The notes under the pieces were generated by a model, which did no database searches, was not told the origin of the DNA, and worked only from the letters and a program-made list of their open reading frames with translations. A stretch of 9,519 nt of DNA, from the NCBI GenBank assembly GCA_026397695.1, contig JAPLUJ010000273.1, positions 1 to 9,519 of the forward strand, given 5' to 3'. Positions 1-9,000 of this stretch are shown piece by piece (position 1 is the first letter of the stretch; the number at the start of each line of letters is the position of its first letter). A program made the translations under genes and the position numbers. The DNA is from Verrucomicrobiota bacterium (lineage in GTDB: Bacteria; Verrucomicrobiota; Verrucomicrobiia; Verrucomicrobiales; Akkermansiaceae).

Positions 1-1
1 C

Positions 2-3000
2 TGGGGACCGGCCATTCCTAACAACACTGCGGTGATCCTGAGCCTGGTGGTCCAGCCGGATGGATCCTACGTGGTTTATTCTAACGGAACATCGGTGATG
101 ACAGGCGGACCCAACGGCGACTTCAGCACCTCAATGGTTCCCACCGGCACCGAGGAATACAAGAAGTATGTCAACGTCGGCCGCAACAATCCGGACGGTT
201 GGAGCGCCTTCAACGGCAACATCGGCGATGTGTTTGTTTACAATGTCGCCCTGACCCCCACCGAACGCCAACAACTTGAGACGGATGTCACGGCCAAGTT
301 CCTCTCGACGGATTACACCGTCACCGCCACTCCCGGCGCGGGTGGCACGATCAATCCCACGGGTTCGGTTTCCATCAACCCGGGCGGGAGCCAGACCTTC
401 ACGATTGCACCGCTCGCAGGTTATGTCCTCAATGCGGTCACCGTCGATGGTGTCCCGCAAGGCGTGATCAACAGTTATACCTTCAGCAACGTCACCGCGA
501 ACCACACGCTCGGTGCCACCTATTCGGCCATTGTCCTCGTGCCGACCACCACTCTCGCCCGCCATCCCGGCACCGGCAGCTCCTCGACCTATGGCGACTC
601 GCTGAGCTTCGATGTGACTTGCGCCGGAACCCCGGTCCCGACGGGTACGGTGACCCTCAGGGACGGTGGATCTAACGGAACAATCATCGGCAGCGGTACC
701 CTCTCCGGCGGCACCTGCACCATCACCCCTGCCCTCACCGCCCTGACGGCCGGCAGCCACAACAACCTCGTGGCCGTCTATGCCGGTGATGGCATCATCC
801 CCGCCATGAATTCCAGCGCCCTGGACACCCAATCCGTCAGCCAGAAGACACTCACCGTGACGGGCTTGGCGGTCACTCCCAAGCCCTACGACGGCAATGT
901 TACCGCCACCCTCACCGGGACGCCGGTCCTCAACGGCTTGGTGGACAGTGACACCCTCACCCTGGGCAACACCACCAGCGGCACCTTTGCCGACCCCAAC
1001 GCAGGCACTGCCATACCCGTCGATACCACAATGACTCTCTCCGGTTCGGCTGCGACGAATTATTCGCTAACCAAACCCACTCTAACGGGAACTATCACGC
1101 CCAGAATCGTGACCCTGAACGGCAGCCGGGCCTACGACGGCACGTTGACCGCAACGGCTGGCATTTTGTCGGCATCTAACAAAATAGCTGGTGACGACCT
1201 CGCACTGACGGGCAGCGCGACGCTGGCCGGCAAGAACGCCGAGACGCAAACGATCCTCCTCGGCTACGCCACGCCGATCCGCGTGCAAAGCAAGACCGGT
1301 GCCGTTGGCACCACCGCTGCGAACTCCTTCACGGTGAGCATGACCGCTCCCACCAGCGGCAATACCCTAGTCGCGGTGGTCTCAACGCGCAGCACGACCG
1401 CGAGCGCAGTCACAAGCATATCCAACACCGGGACAGCCTTGGCTTGGGCGCGTGCGGTGCAAACCACGCCGTCATCCAGCACCACGACGGAAATCTGGTA
1501 TGCGCCGGTTCTCTCCGGCGCGGGGACGGACATCACAATCAACTTGTCGGCGTCCATTTTCGCCGCCGCCGTGGTTGGGGAATACAGCGGCGTGTTGACG
1601 CCCGGCCCGGTGGATGTGACGGCTAACAATAGCAACGGCAGCAACAGCACCGCGACAAGCACCGGCACGACGGCCACCACGACCCAGGCGAATGAAGTGT
1701 GGATAGGCGGCATCGGTCTCAGATCCAGCGGCTATACGCTGGGCACTCCGACCAATTCGTTTACAGCAGTCACCAACGCGTCATCGGGCAGCACGACGGC
1801 CACCAACAATGCCAGGGTGTATTTCCTTGAAAAAATCGTCTCGGCTGCCGGAACGGCGAATTCCGGCGGTACCACCACCAGTTCCCGCTGGTCCGGTGCG
1901 ATCGCCACCTTCAAGGCGGCCAGCACATCAAGCCTAGCTCTGTCAGGCACGGCGGCGGGCAACTACACGCTAACAGGCGCGACCGGTTCGGTGGCCGTCA
2001 CGCCCAAAGCACTCACGGTGGGAGCGCCCGTGATCGCGTCCAAGGTTTACAACGCCTCGGCCACCGCCGGTGCGGTCACCGTGGGGACTCTCTCGGGATT
2101 CATTGGAACTGAAACCGTGACCACAACCGCCATGGCGGCGGCATATTCGAGCGCCAATGCGGGATTGTATCCCGGCACCACCATCACCTACACGCTGTCT
2201 AACGGAATCAACGGCGGGTTGGCCGCCAATTACAGTTTGTCTAACGGAACGGTGACCGGGGAAATCACGCGAAAACCGCTGTCGGCCACCGCTCCCGTGA
2301 TTGCGTCCAGGGTTTACGATGCCACAACCACCGCCGGCGCGGTCACCGTGGGGACTCTCTCGGGCTTTGTGGGAACCGAAACCGTGACCGCAAGCGCCAT
2401 GGCGGCGGCGTATGCGAGTGCCAATGCGGGATTGTATCCCGGCACCACCATCACCTACACGCTGTCTAACGGAATCAATGGCGGGTTGGCCACCAATTAC
2501 AGCTTGTCTAACGGAACGGCGGCCGGGGAAATCCTGCCCAAGGCGCTGACGGTTACGGGACTCATGGCAGGCCCCGCGATTTATGATGGCACGCTGACGG
2601 CGAAATTGGGCGGCACGGCGGTGTTGTTAGCGGTCGCGGCACCGGGCACCGGGACGCCTGACGACGGCACGCCTTACACGGGTGACACGGTGATCCTGGG
2701 CGGAACGGCGGCGGGCATGCTGGCGGCACCCTACGTCGGCACCCGGGCGGTGACGGTCACCGGATGCACCCTCAGCGGCGCGCAGGCGGACAATTACTCC
2801 GTGACCCAACCCACGGGCTTGACCCAGACCATCATGCCCAAGGCGCTGACGGTGAGCGGCCTGGCCGCAACTAACAAGGAATACGACGGCACGCCCGTGA
2901 CCAACCTCACCGGCACCGCCGCGTTGCTGGATGCGGAGGCTGCGGGCAACGGCACGACCAGCGACGGCAAGCCTTACACCGGCGATTCACTGACCTTGGG

Positions 3001-3856
3001 CGGCACCGCGGCAGGCGCGTTTGCCAACCATGATGCAGGCGACGGCAAACCGGTCACCGTGACGGGCGTCACGCTGATTGGCGCGCAGGCCGACAATTAC
3101 AGCCTCACCCAACAGGCCGGCCTAACGGCAAACGTCACGCCGCGTCCACTCGCCGTGGCGGCCACCGGACCTGCCATGGCCTATGGCATGGCACTGACCA
3201 CCGGCACCAGCACGACGAACTTCAGCGCGGGAGTCGCAGGCGCCACGGGCGTGGGCAGCGAGACGGTCACGGGCGTCACTCTAACACCCGATGCCGCCGG
3301 ACTCTCCGCCACCACGGCAGCAGGCAGCGCCTACGTCGTCACGCCGTCGCTGGCCACCGGCACCGGCGGGTTTGCGGCCAGCAACTATCAGATTACCTAC
3401 ACCCCGTACCCCGGCACGGTGGCCAAGGCACAGGCAACCGTCACGCTCGGCAATCTCGCGCATGCCTATGACGGCGCGCCGAAGTCCGCGTCGGCGACGA
3501 CCAATCCGGCGGGACTCGCGGTTGATCTAACATACAATGGATTCACCGACCCACCGAGTGCCATCGGCAGCTACGACGTAGTGGCGACCGTCAACAATTC
3601 CAACTACACGGGCACGGCTTCCGGCACGCTGTTCATCGCGGAGGAGGCGATCATCGCATGGCGCAAAGTGCATTTCTCAGCCCAGGAAATCGCGGACGGC
3701 CTTGCAGCTGACAATATCGATGCGGACGGTGACGGTGCCATCAATCTGATAGAGTTCGCGTTCAATGGCGACCCGCGCGACGGCGCCAGCAGCGGCATGT
3801 TCTTCACCCGCCTGGCCGATGGCGCGGACGGTGACCTCACACCCGAACCGCGGTAA
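2..3856 (+). CDS. Giant secreted YDG/MBG-repeat protein, 5'-truncated and frameshifted near its 3' end
   Basis: The frame is open from base 2, so the real start lies upstream; the ATG at 32 is internal. Domains by nucleotide position: end of a LamG/concanavalin-like jelly roll (2-310, with 'GDVFVYNVALT'); divergent InlB B-repeat-like domain (311-535, 'TPGAGGTINPTG', 'GYVLNAVTVDG'); Ig-like repeat (539-841); YDG domain (842-1105, 'PKPYDG'); second YDG (1106-2010) split by an inserted Ser/Thr-rich domain at about 1263-1919; a near-identical YDG pair (2015-2545); two longer YDG domains of about 100 residues (2546-3145); MBG-like domains (3146-3430 and 3431-3642); then a calcium-loop-like segment 'DADGDGAINLIEFAFNGDP' (3720-3775). 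No enzymatic motif is visible. Such proteins are usually exported and are probably adhesins or surface/matrix proteins; the function is inferred only from architecture. The frame stops at TAA 3854-3856, just before the family's normal C-terminal domain, which continues in frame 1. Confidence 0.9.
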   Translation, partial: WGPAIPNNTAVILSLVVQPDGSYVVYSNGTSVMTGGPNGDFSTSMVPTGTEEYKKYVNVGRNNPDGWSAFNGNIGDVFVYNVALTPTERQQLETDVTAKFLSTDYTVTATPGAGGTINPTGSVSINPGGSQTFTIAPLAGYVLNAVTVDGVPQGVINSYTFSNVTANHTLGATYSAIVLVPTTTLARHPGTGSSSTYGDSLSFDVTCAGTPVPTGTVTLRDGGSNGTIIGSGTLSGGTCTITPALTALTAGSHNNLVAVYAGDGIIPAMNSSALDTQSVSQKTLTVTGLAVTPKPYDGNVTATLTGTPVLNGLVDSDTLTLGNTTSGTFADPNAGTAIPVDTTMTLSGSAATNYSLTKPTLTGTITPRIVTLNGSRAYDGTLTATAGILSASNKIAGDDLALTGSATLAGKNAETQTILLGYATPIRVQSKTGAVGTTAANSFTVSMTAPTSGNTLVAVVSTRSTTASAVTSISNTGTALAWARAVQTTPSSSTTTEIWYAPVLSGAGTDITINLSASIFAAAVVGEYSGVLTPGPVDVTANNSNGSNSTATSTGTTATTTQANEVWIGGIGLRSSGYTLGTPTNSFTAVTNASSGSTTATNNARVYFLEKIVSAAGTANSGGTTTSSRWSGAIATFKAASTSSLALSGTAAGNYTLTGATGSVAVTPKALTVGAPVIASKVYNASATAGAVTVGTLSGFIGTETVTTTAMAAAYSSANAGLYPGTTITYTLSNGINGGLAANYSLSNGTVTGEITRKPLSATAPVIASRVYDATTTAGAVTVGTLSGFVGTETVTASAMAAAYASANAGLYPGTTITYTLSNGINGGLATNYSLSNGTAAGEILPKALTVTGLMAGPAIYDGTLTAKLGGTAVLLAVAAPGTGTPDDGTPYTGDTVILGGTAAGMLAAPYVGTRAVTVTGCTLSGAQADNYSVTQPTGLTQTIMPKALTVSGLAATNKEYDGTPVTNLTGTAALLDAEAAGNGTTSDGKPYTGDSLTLGGTAAGAFANHDAGDGKPVTVTGVTLIGAQADNYSLTQQAGLTANVTPRPLAVAATGPAMAYGMALTTGTSTTNFSAGVAGATGVGSETVTGVTLTPDAAGLSATTAAGSAYVVTPSLATGTGGFAASNYQITYTPYPGTVAKAQATVTLGNLAHAYDGAPKSASATTNPAGLAVDLTYNGFTDPPSAIGSYDVVATVNNSNYTGTASGTLFIAEEAIIAWRKVHFSAQEIADGLAADNIDADGDGAINLIEFAFNGDPRDGASSGMFFTRLADGADGDLTPEPR
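2024..2545 (+). repeat. Tandem 267-bp duplication encoding two YDG domains
   Basis: Two direct units are offset by exactly 267 bp (89 codons), so the frame is kept. By eye there are about 15 differences in about 187 aligned bases (2081-2267 against 2348-2534), with one fully identical run of about 59 bases. The proteins share 'AGAVTVGTLSGF' and 'NAGLYPGTTITYTLSNGING'. This is much closer than the other YDG domains in the same protein are to each other, so it points to a recent in-frame duplication or gene conversion. Confidence 0.9.
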
Positions 3857-4119
3857 GGCGTGGCGCGGCGTTCACACCCGACGTCGGCCATGCGCAAGTG
3901 TCGCTCACCATCGACGGACTCGTCTATACCATCGAAGGCAGCCGCACGCTGATAGGAGCCTGGGACAGCGAGGTGATCGATCAGGGAGCATCCGACGCCG
4001 CCCCCGCCGGCAGCGCGCTGTTAGATCTGGGCGGCACCGGTTGGCAATACCACACCTTTTCCGCCTTCAACGGCCTGTCCGGCAAGGGCTTCCTCCGCGC
4101 GGGCGTTGCCAAACCGTAA
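3841..4119 (+). CDS. C-terminal domain of the YDG/MBG protein, displaced into another frame
   Basis: Frame 1 reads 'TAVRRGAAF', then 'VSLTIDGLVYTIEGSRTL', 'GWQYHTFSAFNGLSG' and ends 'FLRAGVAKP' at TAA 4117-4119. This arrangement (a beta-rich 'Y-x-I/V-E-x-S-x-x-L' strand, a 'W-x-Y-x-T-F' strand and a final 'FLR' motif) is the usual last domain of Verrucomicrobiota secreted repeat proteins that carry the D-x-D-G-D-G segment just upstream, so it belongs to the preceding gene. Adding one base (or removing two) around 3835-3845 would join the frames. If expressed alone, GTG 3898 could start a 73-residue piece, but no ribosome binding site supports that and the first strand would be lost. This is either a real inactivating mutation or a one-base sequencing or assembly error; I cannot tell which. 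Confidence 0.75.
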   Translation, partial: TRTAVRRGAAFTPDVGHAQVSLTIDGLVYTIEGSRTLIGAWDSEVIDQGASDAAPAGSALLDLGGTGWQYHTFSAFNGLSGKGFLRAGVAKP

Positions 4120-4158
4120 AGGACGCTGTCCTGACCGTTGTATGTTAGATCGTGGGCC

Positions 4159-4203
4159 ACGGCTTCTTGCCGTAAGGGGGGGGACGTATCGTCCCTTCTT
4201 CTT
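4159..4203 (+). terminator. Tandem hairpins with T-rich tail after the YDG/MBG gene
   Basis: Two stems lie in the convergent gap. ACGGC (4159-4163) pairs with GCCGT (4169-4173) around a 5-base loop. GGGACG (4181-4186) pairs with CGTCCC (4190-4195) around TAT and is followed by TTCTTCTT. The second fits an intrinsic terminator for the + strand gene, though its T tract is interrupted by C. A run of eight G (4176-4183) overlaps the base of the stem. On the - strand the sequence beyond the stem is C-rich, so it is probably not bidirectional. The rest of 4120-4306 shows a T6 run at 4274-4279 and no gene. Confidence 0.5.
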
Positions 4204-4306
4204 GAGTGATCGAGACGTGCTCCTTATTGCCACGGTCCGCCCCGCCGCTCCCGTCATTTTGCCATTCTATTGGTTTTTTGCAGCTTATCGCAGCAGGCTG
4301 CGGACG

Positions 4307-5986
4307 TTATGGCAGCAGGCGGATGTGGCCGATTTTGTAGCGCCGTGCGTTGTCGTCATCGGCAAGCGGCAGGGCGATGGTGGGGGTGCCGTCGCGCTGG
4401 CCGATAGAGACGAAGACGGTGTAATCCCCGGGTGCCGTGGCCGGGCCATGGATACCGCCAAACGGCCGGGCGATGGTGAAGTCCGAATGCAGGGTTTTGG
4501 TTTCGGCCATGCCTGGCGCGGCGACTTCGAGGGCGCGCATGTCGAAGTCTTCATCCACCAGCACTGAGACTATGCCGCCTTTGGCATCCTTGAGGGTGAG
4601 AGCCCAAAAGCCTCCGCCATAACAGGGCGCGACACCGGCGTTGGCCCACAAAGTGGCCACGGAGAAGGTCTCGCCGCGTTTCACTTGTGCCGGCCAAGCG
4701 ATCTTGCGTAGTTGCAGGCGGTAGCCGAGGCGCAGGTTGATGCGGTCGATGAGCGTGCGGTTTTCCATCAGTTCCTCGCGTGGCCACCAGTGGATGGACA
4801 GATAACTGGCGTGATATTCCTCCACGGCCTGGAGCAAGCGCGAGCCATCGCCCCAGGCGCCGCGTTGTTTGGACCCGCCCATGTGTTCGTGCTCGACGAT
4901 TACGGGCAGTTTCGGCCAGAACTCCCGGGCCATCTCCGCGTGATACCATTGATTGGGCGGGGGCTGCACCATGATGCTGTCATCGCGCAGCGTGACGCCT
5001 TTTGATAGAGCATAGTCGGTGATGGGGAAATGCCGGCCCGGGGCGTTGTGGCCGGCCATGTCGTCGCTGATGCACAGCAACGTGTGGGGAAAATATTTCT
5101 GATGCAGATCGATGTGCCTCTTGCAGGCTTCGAACGAGCGTTCATCGCTGACGCGGCTGCTCATGAATGTGTGGCCCTCGCCCCACATGCCGAAGGTGCC
5201 GACATCGATGTACGCGACGTTCGGGTTGCCATCGTAGCGGCGGGCCATCGCCTTGAGGAAATACTCCAGCTTTGTTAGATATACCGGGTCGAGAAAATCC
5301 GGATCCCATAACTTGCCATCGGGTTTAGGGCCTTGGGCCCAGTCGTAATCCACCCCTTTGGCACCGGCATCGCGCACCCACTTGGGCGTGGCATACTGCA
5401 TCCAGTTTTCCGAACAGGTGACGCGGATGGCGACCTTTTTGCCCTTGGCGATCCAGCGCTGGGCGGGCGTGTCAAACAACGCCCAGTTGAATTTGCCTTC
5501 CTCGGGTTCGAGGAACGCCCACGGCACTCGCAAATAGACCACGGCCAATCCCGGGAAATCCTCCAGGGTGTCCGAGGGTTCGAGCTTGGCACCGTAGTTG
5601 CCAATGGCGTTGGAGTAAAACGTCACCCACCACCCCATGCCGGGGTTCACGAGGGCCACGTTGGTGTCTTTCGGTTCAACGCTGACCTGCGGCGACGCAT
5701 CCAATTTATTGGTGGCCTCGCGGCCGGTGATCTCCGCGATGTAGGCCCGATCCTCCGCGCTCAACTTGTCCTGGGACAATTCAAATGCCTTCCCATCCTC
5801 GCGCCGCAGTTTGACCTTGTCGCCCGCCATGCCTTCAAAACTCGCACGCAGCTCGACGCCATCCGCACTGTGAAACTCCCGCACTTCACCCCCCCGGCAC
5901 ACGGCTGCCAACAGCACCCATGCGACCATGCACCGCATGCAATTGGTGAGCGCCACGATCGAAATGGCTGGGTACTCTCTCGTCAT
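4307..5986 (-). CDS. Secreted SHD1 + DUF4832-like putative glycoside hydrolase
   Basis: 559 residues. The N-terminus has a hydrophobic stretch ('MVAWVLLAAVC', residues 20-30), read as a signal peptide; the residue before the Cys is Val, so a lipobox is not canonical. Residues 34-86 resemble an SHD1 (SLA1 homology 1) domain: 'REFHSADGVELRASF', 'KLRREDGKAFELSQDKL', 'DRAYI'. The rest looks like a GH-A-type TIM barrel plus a C-terminal beta domain, as in DUF4832/DUF4874 proteins: 'NPGMGWW', 'YLRVPWAFLEPEEGKFNW', 'YIDVGTFGMWGEGHT' and 'PVIVEHEHMGG'. Glu270 (WGEGH) and Glu365 (VEHEH) sit where clan GH-A acid/base and nucleophile residues are expected; that assignment is inference. The substrate is unknown, probably a polysaccharide. 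ATG 5986 has a weak purine-rich AAAGAAG upstream; ATG 5938 would give a tidier signal peptide. The gene starts about 57 bp after the RND permease stop on the same strand. Confidence 0.75.
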   Translation of the reverse strand: MTREYPAISIVALTNCMRCMVAWVLLAAVCRGGEVREFHSADGVELRASFEGMAGDKVKLRREDGKAFELSQDKLSAEDRAYIAEITGREATNKLDASPQVSVEPKDTNVALVNPGMGWWVTFYSNAIGNYGAKLEPSDTLEDFPGLAVVYLRVPWAFLEPEEGKFNWALFDTPAQRWIAKGKKVAIRVTCSENWMQYATPKWVRDAGAKGVDYDWAQGPKPDGKLWDPDFLDPVYLTKLEYFLKAMARRYDGNPNVAYIDVGTFGMWGEGHTFMSSRVSDERSFEACKRHIDLHQKYFPHTLLCISDDMAGHNAPGRHFPITDYALSKGVTLRDDSIMVQPPPNQWYHAEMAREFWPKLPVIVEHEHMGGSKQRGAWGDGSRLLQAVEEYHASYLSIHWWPREELMENRTLIDRINLRLGYRLQLRKIAWPAQVKRGETFSVATLWANAGVAPCYGGGFWALTLKDAKGGIVSVLVDEDFDMRALEVAAPGMAETKTLHSDFTIARPFGGIHGPATAPGDYTVFVSIGQRDGTPTIALPLADDDNARRYKIGHIRLLP

Positions 5987-6027
5987 ATATCTTCTTTCGA
6001 CTTACAATTATCTTCTATCTTATATCT
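5986..6027 (-). repeat. Degenerate 7-bp tandem repeats upstream of the DUF4832-like gene
   Basis: The AT-rich gap between the permease stop and the next gene can be cut into six consecutive heptads in one phase. On the + strand these are TATATCT, TCTTTCG, ACTTACA, ATTATCT, TCTATCT and TATATCT, where four match a T-N-W-A-T-C-T pattern (AGATATA or AGATAGA on the coding strand). The last heptad touches the proposed ATG. The region may also hold the promoter (coding-strand GATAAT is a possible -10), but no convincing -35 is seen. Confidence 0.5.
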
Positions 6028-6043
6028 GATTGCGCCCATCACT

Positions 6044-9000
6044 TCACGGAGCGTCGGCGTGGTCAGCGTGGCGTGAGAAAATCGCGTACACCGCAGGCAC
6101 GACAAACAAGGTCAGCAGTCCGGAGAAGATCAGCCCTCCAACCACCGCAATTCCTAACGACCGGCGTGATCCGCCGGATGAGCCGATCGACAGCGCAATG
6201 GGCAGAATCCCGAAAATGGTGGCGAGACTGGTCATCAAAATCGGCCGGAACCGCGAGATCGACGCTTCCAGCACCGCGTCGATTTTCGAGAGACCGGCAT
6301 CCTTCCGTTGGTTGGCGAACTCGACAATGAGAATCCCGTTCTTGGTCACGATGCCGATCAGCATGATGATCCCGATCTGGCTGAAAACATTGAGCGTCTG
6401 GCCCGTGAGGTGCAATGAGATGAGCGCCCCGGCAACCGACAGCGGTACTGTTAGAATGATGATGAACGGATCGCGGAAACTCTCGAACTGCGCGGCGAGA
6501 ACCAGATAGATAATGACCAACGCGAGCACAAATGCAAACAACAACGAGGACGAACTCTCGGCAAAATCCCGCGATTGCCCGGCCAGCGACGTGCGGAAAT
6601 TTTCCGGCAGGATCTTTTTCGCCACACGGTCGAGCTCCGCGATGCCATCGCCCAGCGTGTATCCCGGCGCCGGTGTCCCCTGAATCGTCGCGGAAACCGC
6701 GCGGTTGAAGCGGAATATCGCCGCCGGACTGGCGGACTCGGAGAATTGCACCAGATTGTCTAACGAAACCATCGTGCCCGACGCGGTCTTGACAAAAAGT
6801 TTTTTCAGATCCCCCGGGTCGTTGCGGTCCTGCCGCCGCATCTGGGCGATGATCTGGTATTGTTTGCCGTTCTTCAGGAAGTAACCGAAGCGCCGCCCGG
6901 AGTAGGCGAATTCCACGGTTCTGCCGATTTCCTCCACGGAAATGCCCAGTTCTGCGGCCTTCTTGCGATCAATCGAAATGACCCCCTCCGGGCGGTTCAC
7001 CTTCAGGTCCACATCGACTTGGCGGAGCACCGGGCTATTACCCGCCTCTGCCAGAAAATCCGGCAGCACTTTCACCAACGACTCGAAATCCGGAGCCTGC
7101 AACACATAGGCCAGTGGCTGCCCGCTGCGGCGGTCACCGATGGTCGGCGGCTGCGTGACAAAGGCCCGCACGCCGGTGAAGTCCGGCATGTCCTTGGCGA
7201 GTTGGGCGGCGATTTGCGCCTGCGAGCGGGACCGCTCGGCTGGCGTATTCAGATAGATGCTTTGCGTCGCGGAGTTGGCGCCGCCGCTGCCGCCGCCAAG
7301 GATGCTGAACGAGCGGTATCGTTCGGGCACGTTTTCCTCGACATAGATCGAGATCTTGTCCATCCAGCTTTCTGTGTATTCGAAGCTGGCACCTTCCGGA
7401 GCGGTGATGTTGACCCTGATGTTTTCACGGTCTTCGAGCGGTGCGAGTTCGCGCGGGATGATGGTGACCAGCCATGCGATGAGTGCTCCGCTGCCGAGCA
7501 CGATCGGCAACGCCAGCCAGCGCCAGCGCAGGAACGGCATCAGGCTCGCCCGGTAACCGGCGGTGATCATCCGGAAAAACGGCTCGGTGGACCGATAGAA
7601 AAAATGCGGCTGGTCGCCGTGCTTCCGCAGCAGAAAACGGCACATCATCGGCGACAGCGTGAGCGCCACAAACGCGGAAACGAGCACGCATCCCGCCAAG
7701 GTGATGCCGAATTCCCGGAACAGGGGCCCGGTCAGACCTGAGAGGAAAATCAACGGCAAAAAAACCGCCGCCAGCGCGAACGTCGTGGAAATCACCGCAA
7801 AGTATATTTCACGCGAGCCTTTCAGCGCGGCCTCCAATGGCGACATGCCACCCTCGATTTTCGTATATATGTTTTCCAGCACCACGATCGCGTCATCACA
7901 GACCAGGCCGATGGACAACACAATGGCCACCAACGTCAGCACGTTGATCGAATACCCGGCCACATACATGATAAAGAAACCGGAGATGATGCTCACCGGG
8001 ATCGCTATCACCGGAATTATCGTCGAGCGCCAGTCCCTCAGAAACAGGAAAATAACCAGCGCCACCAAGCCGAAGGCGATCACCAGCGTCTCCTCAACCT
8101 CCGCCACCGAGCGCCTGACAAAACGCGTGAAATCATACCCGATCTCGACCGTCACATCTGACGGCACTTCCTTTTTCACCTGCTCCATGCGCTTGTGGAA
8201 CTCGTCCGCGATGGCGATGGCATTGGTGTTAGGTTGCGGGATGATCGCCACCCCGATTCGATAGAGCCGGTCACTCTTGAAGCCGGTGCGCAGGTTCTCG
8301 GGCCCAAGCTCGGCATTCCCGATGTCACCGAAAAGTATTTGCCGGCCGTGTTCCTGCTTGATGATGAGCTTCTCGAAGTCCGCCGGGGTGGATAACCGGC
8401 CCAGCGTGCGCAGCGATAGCTCGTTGGTCGCCCCTTCCAGCAGACCGCTAGGCAAATCGACGTTCTGTCGATCCAGCGCGGCTTGCACGTCCGCAGGGGT
8501 CAGGCGGTGAACCGCAAGTTTCACCGGATCCATCCACAACCGCATGGCATAGCGCTTGCCCCCGAAAACTCTAACAGTAGAGACGCCGGGAATCGTCTCC
8601 ATGCGCTCGCGCACAATCCGGTCCGCGATGTCGTTGACATCCAGGATGTCGCGCTTGTCGCTTGCCAGCGAGAGAAAAAGGATCGGCGATGAATCCGCAT
8701 CCGCTTTTTCCACTACCGGTGGATTGGCGTCCACGGGCAGGTTGCGGACCGCTCGTGCGACCCGGTCCCGCACATCGTTGGCGGCGGTGTCCAGATCCGA
8801 ACCCAAGGTGAACTCAACGGTGATGGTGCTGCGCTCCTGGCGCGACTCCGAGGCGAGGGTGCGGATGCCTGCAATGCCGTTGATGACTTGCTCTAACGGC
8901 TCTGTGATCTGTGACGCAACCACGTCGGGATTCGCTCCCGGATAGGTCGTCTGCACCGTCACGATCGGCGGGTCCACGGCCGGATACTCGCGCACGCCGA

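Noticed and set aside
131..832. Long - strand open frame opposite the YDG/MBG gene
   Set aside because: Shadow of a GC-rich repetitive coding region: Arg/Gly/Ala-rich, no recognisable motif, while the + frame has clear domains.
1264..1713. 149-codon - strand frame opposite the inserted domain
   Set aside because: Its Val/Leu-rich translation mirrors the Ser/Thr/Ala-rich + strand codons; no start signal or known motif.
2015..3145. CRISPR-like or transposon-like direct repeats
   Set aside because: The repeats are long, in frame and match YDG protein domains (267- and 300-bp periods); there are no spacers, terminal inverted repeats or transposase.
3836..3860. Programmed ribosomal frameshift joining the two parts of the giant protein
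   Set aside because: No slippery heptamer or downstream structure was seen; a one-base deletion or sequencing error is simpler.
4274..4310. Terminator for the - strand DUF4832-like gene
   Set aside because: A GCAGC/GCTGC stem exists just after the stop, but on the - strand it is followed by A6, not T, so it does not fit an intrinsic terminator.
5333..6076. 247-codon + strand frame opposite the DUF4832-like gene
   Set aside because: Translation is antisense to conserved barrel motifs and runs through the AT-rich gap into the permease 3' end; no domain recognised.
6860..8264. Long + strand frames (6860-7741, 7659-8264) opposite the RND permease
   Set aside because: Antisense shadows of a well-conserved pump gene.
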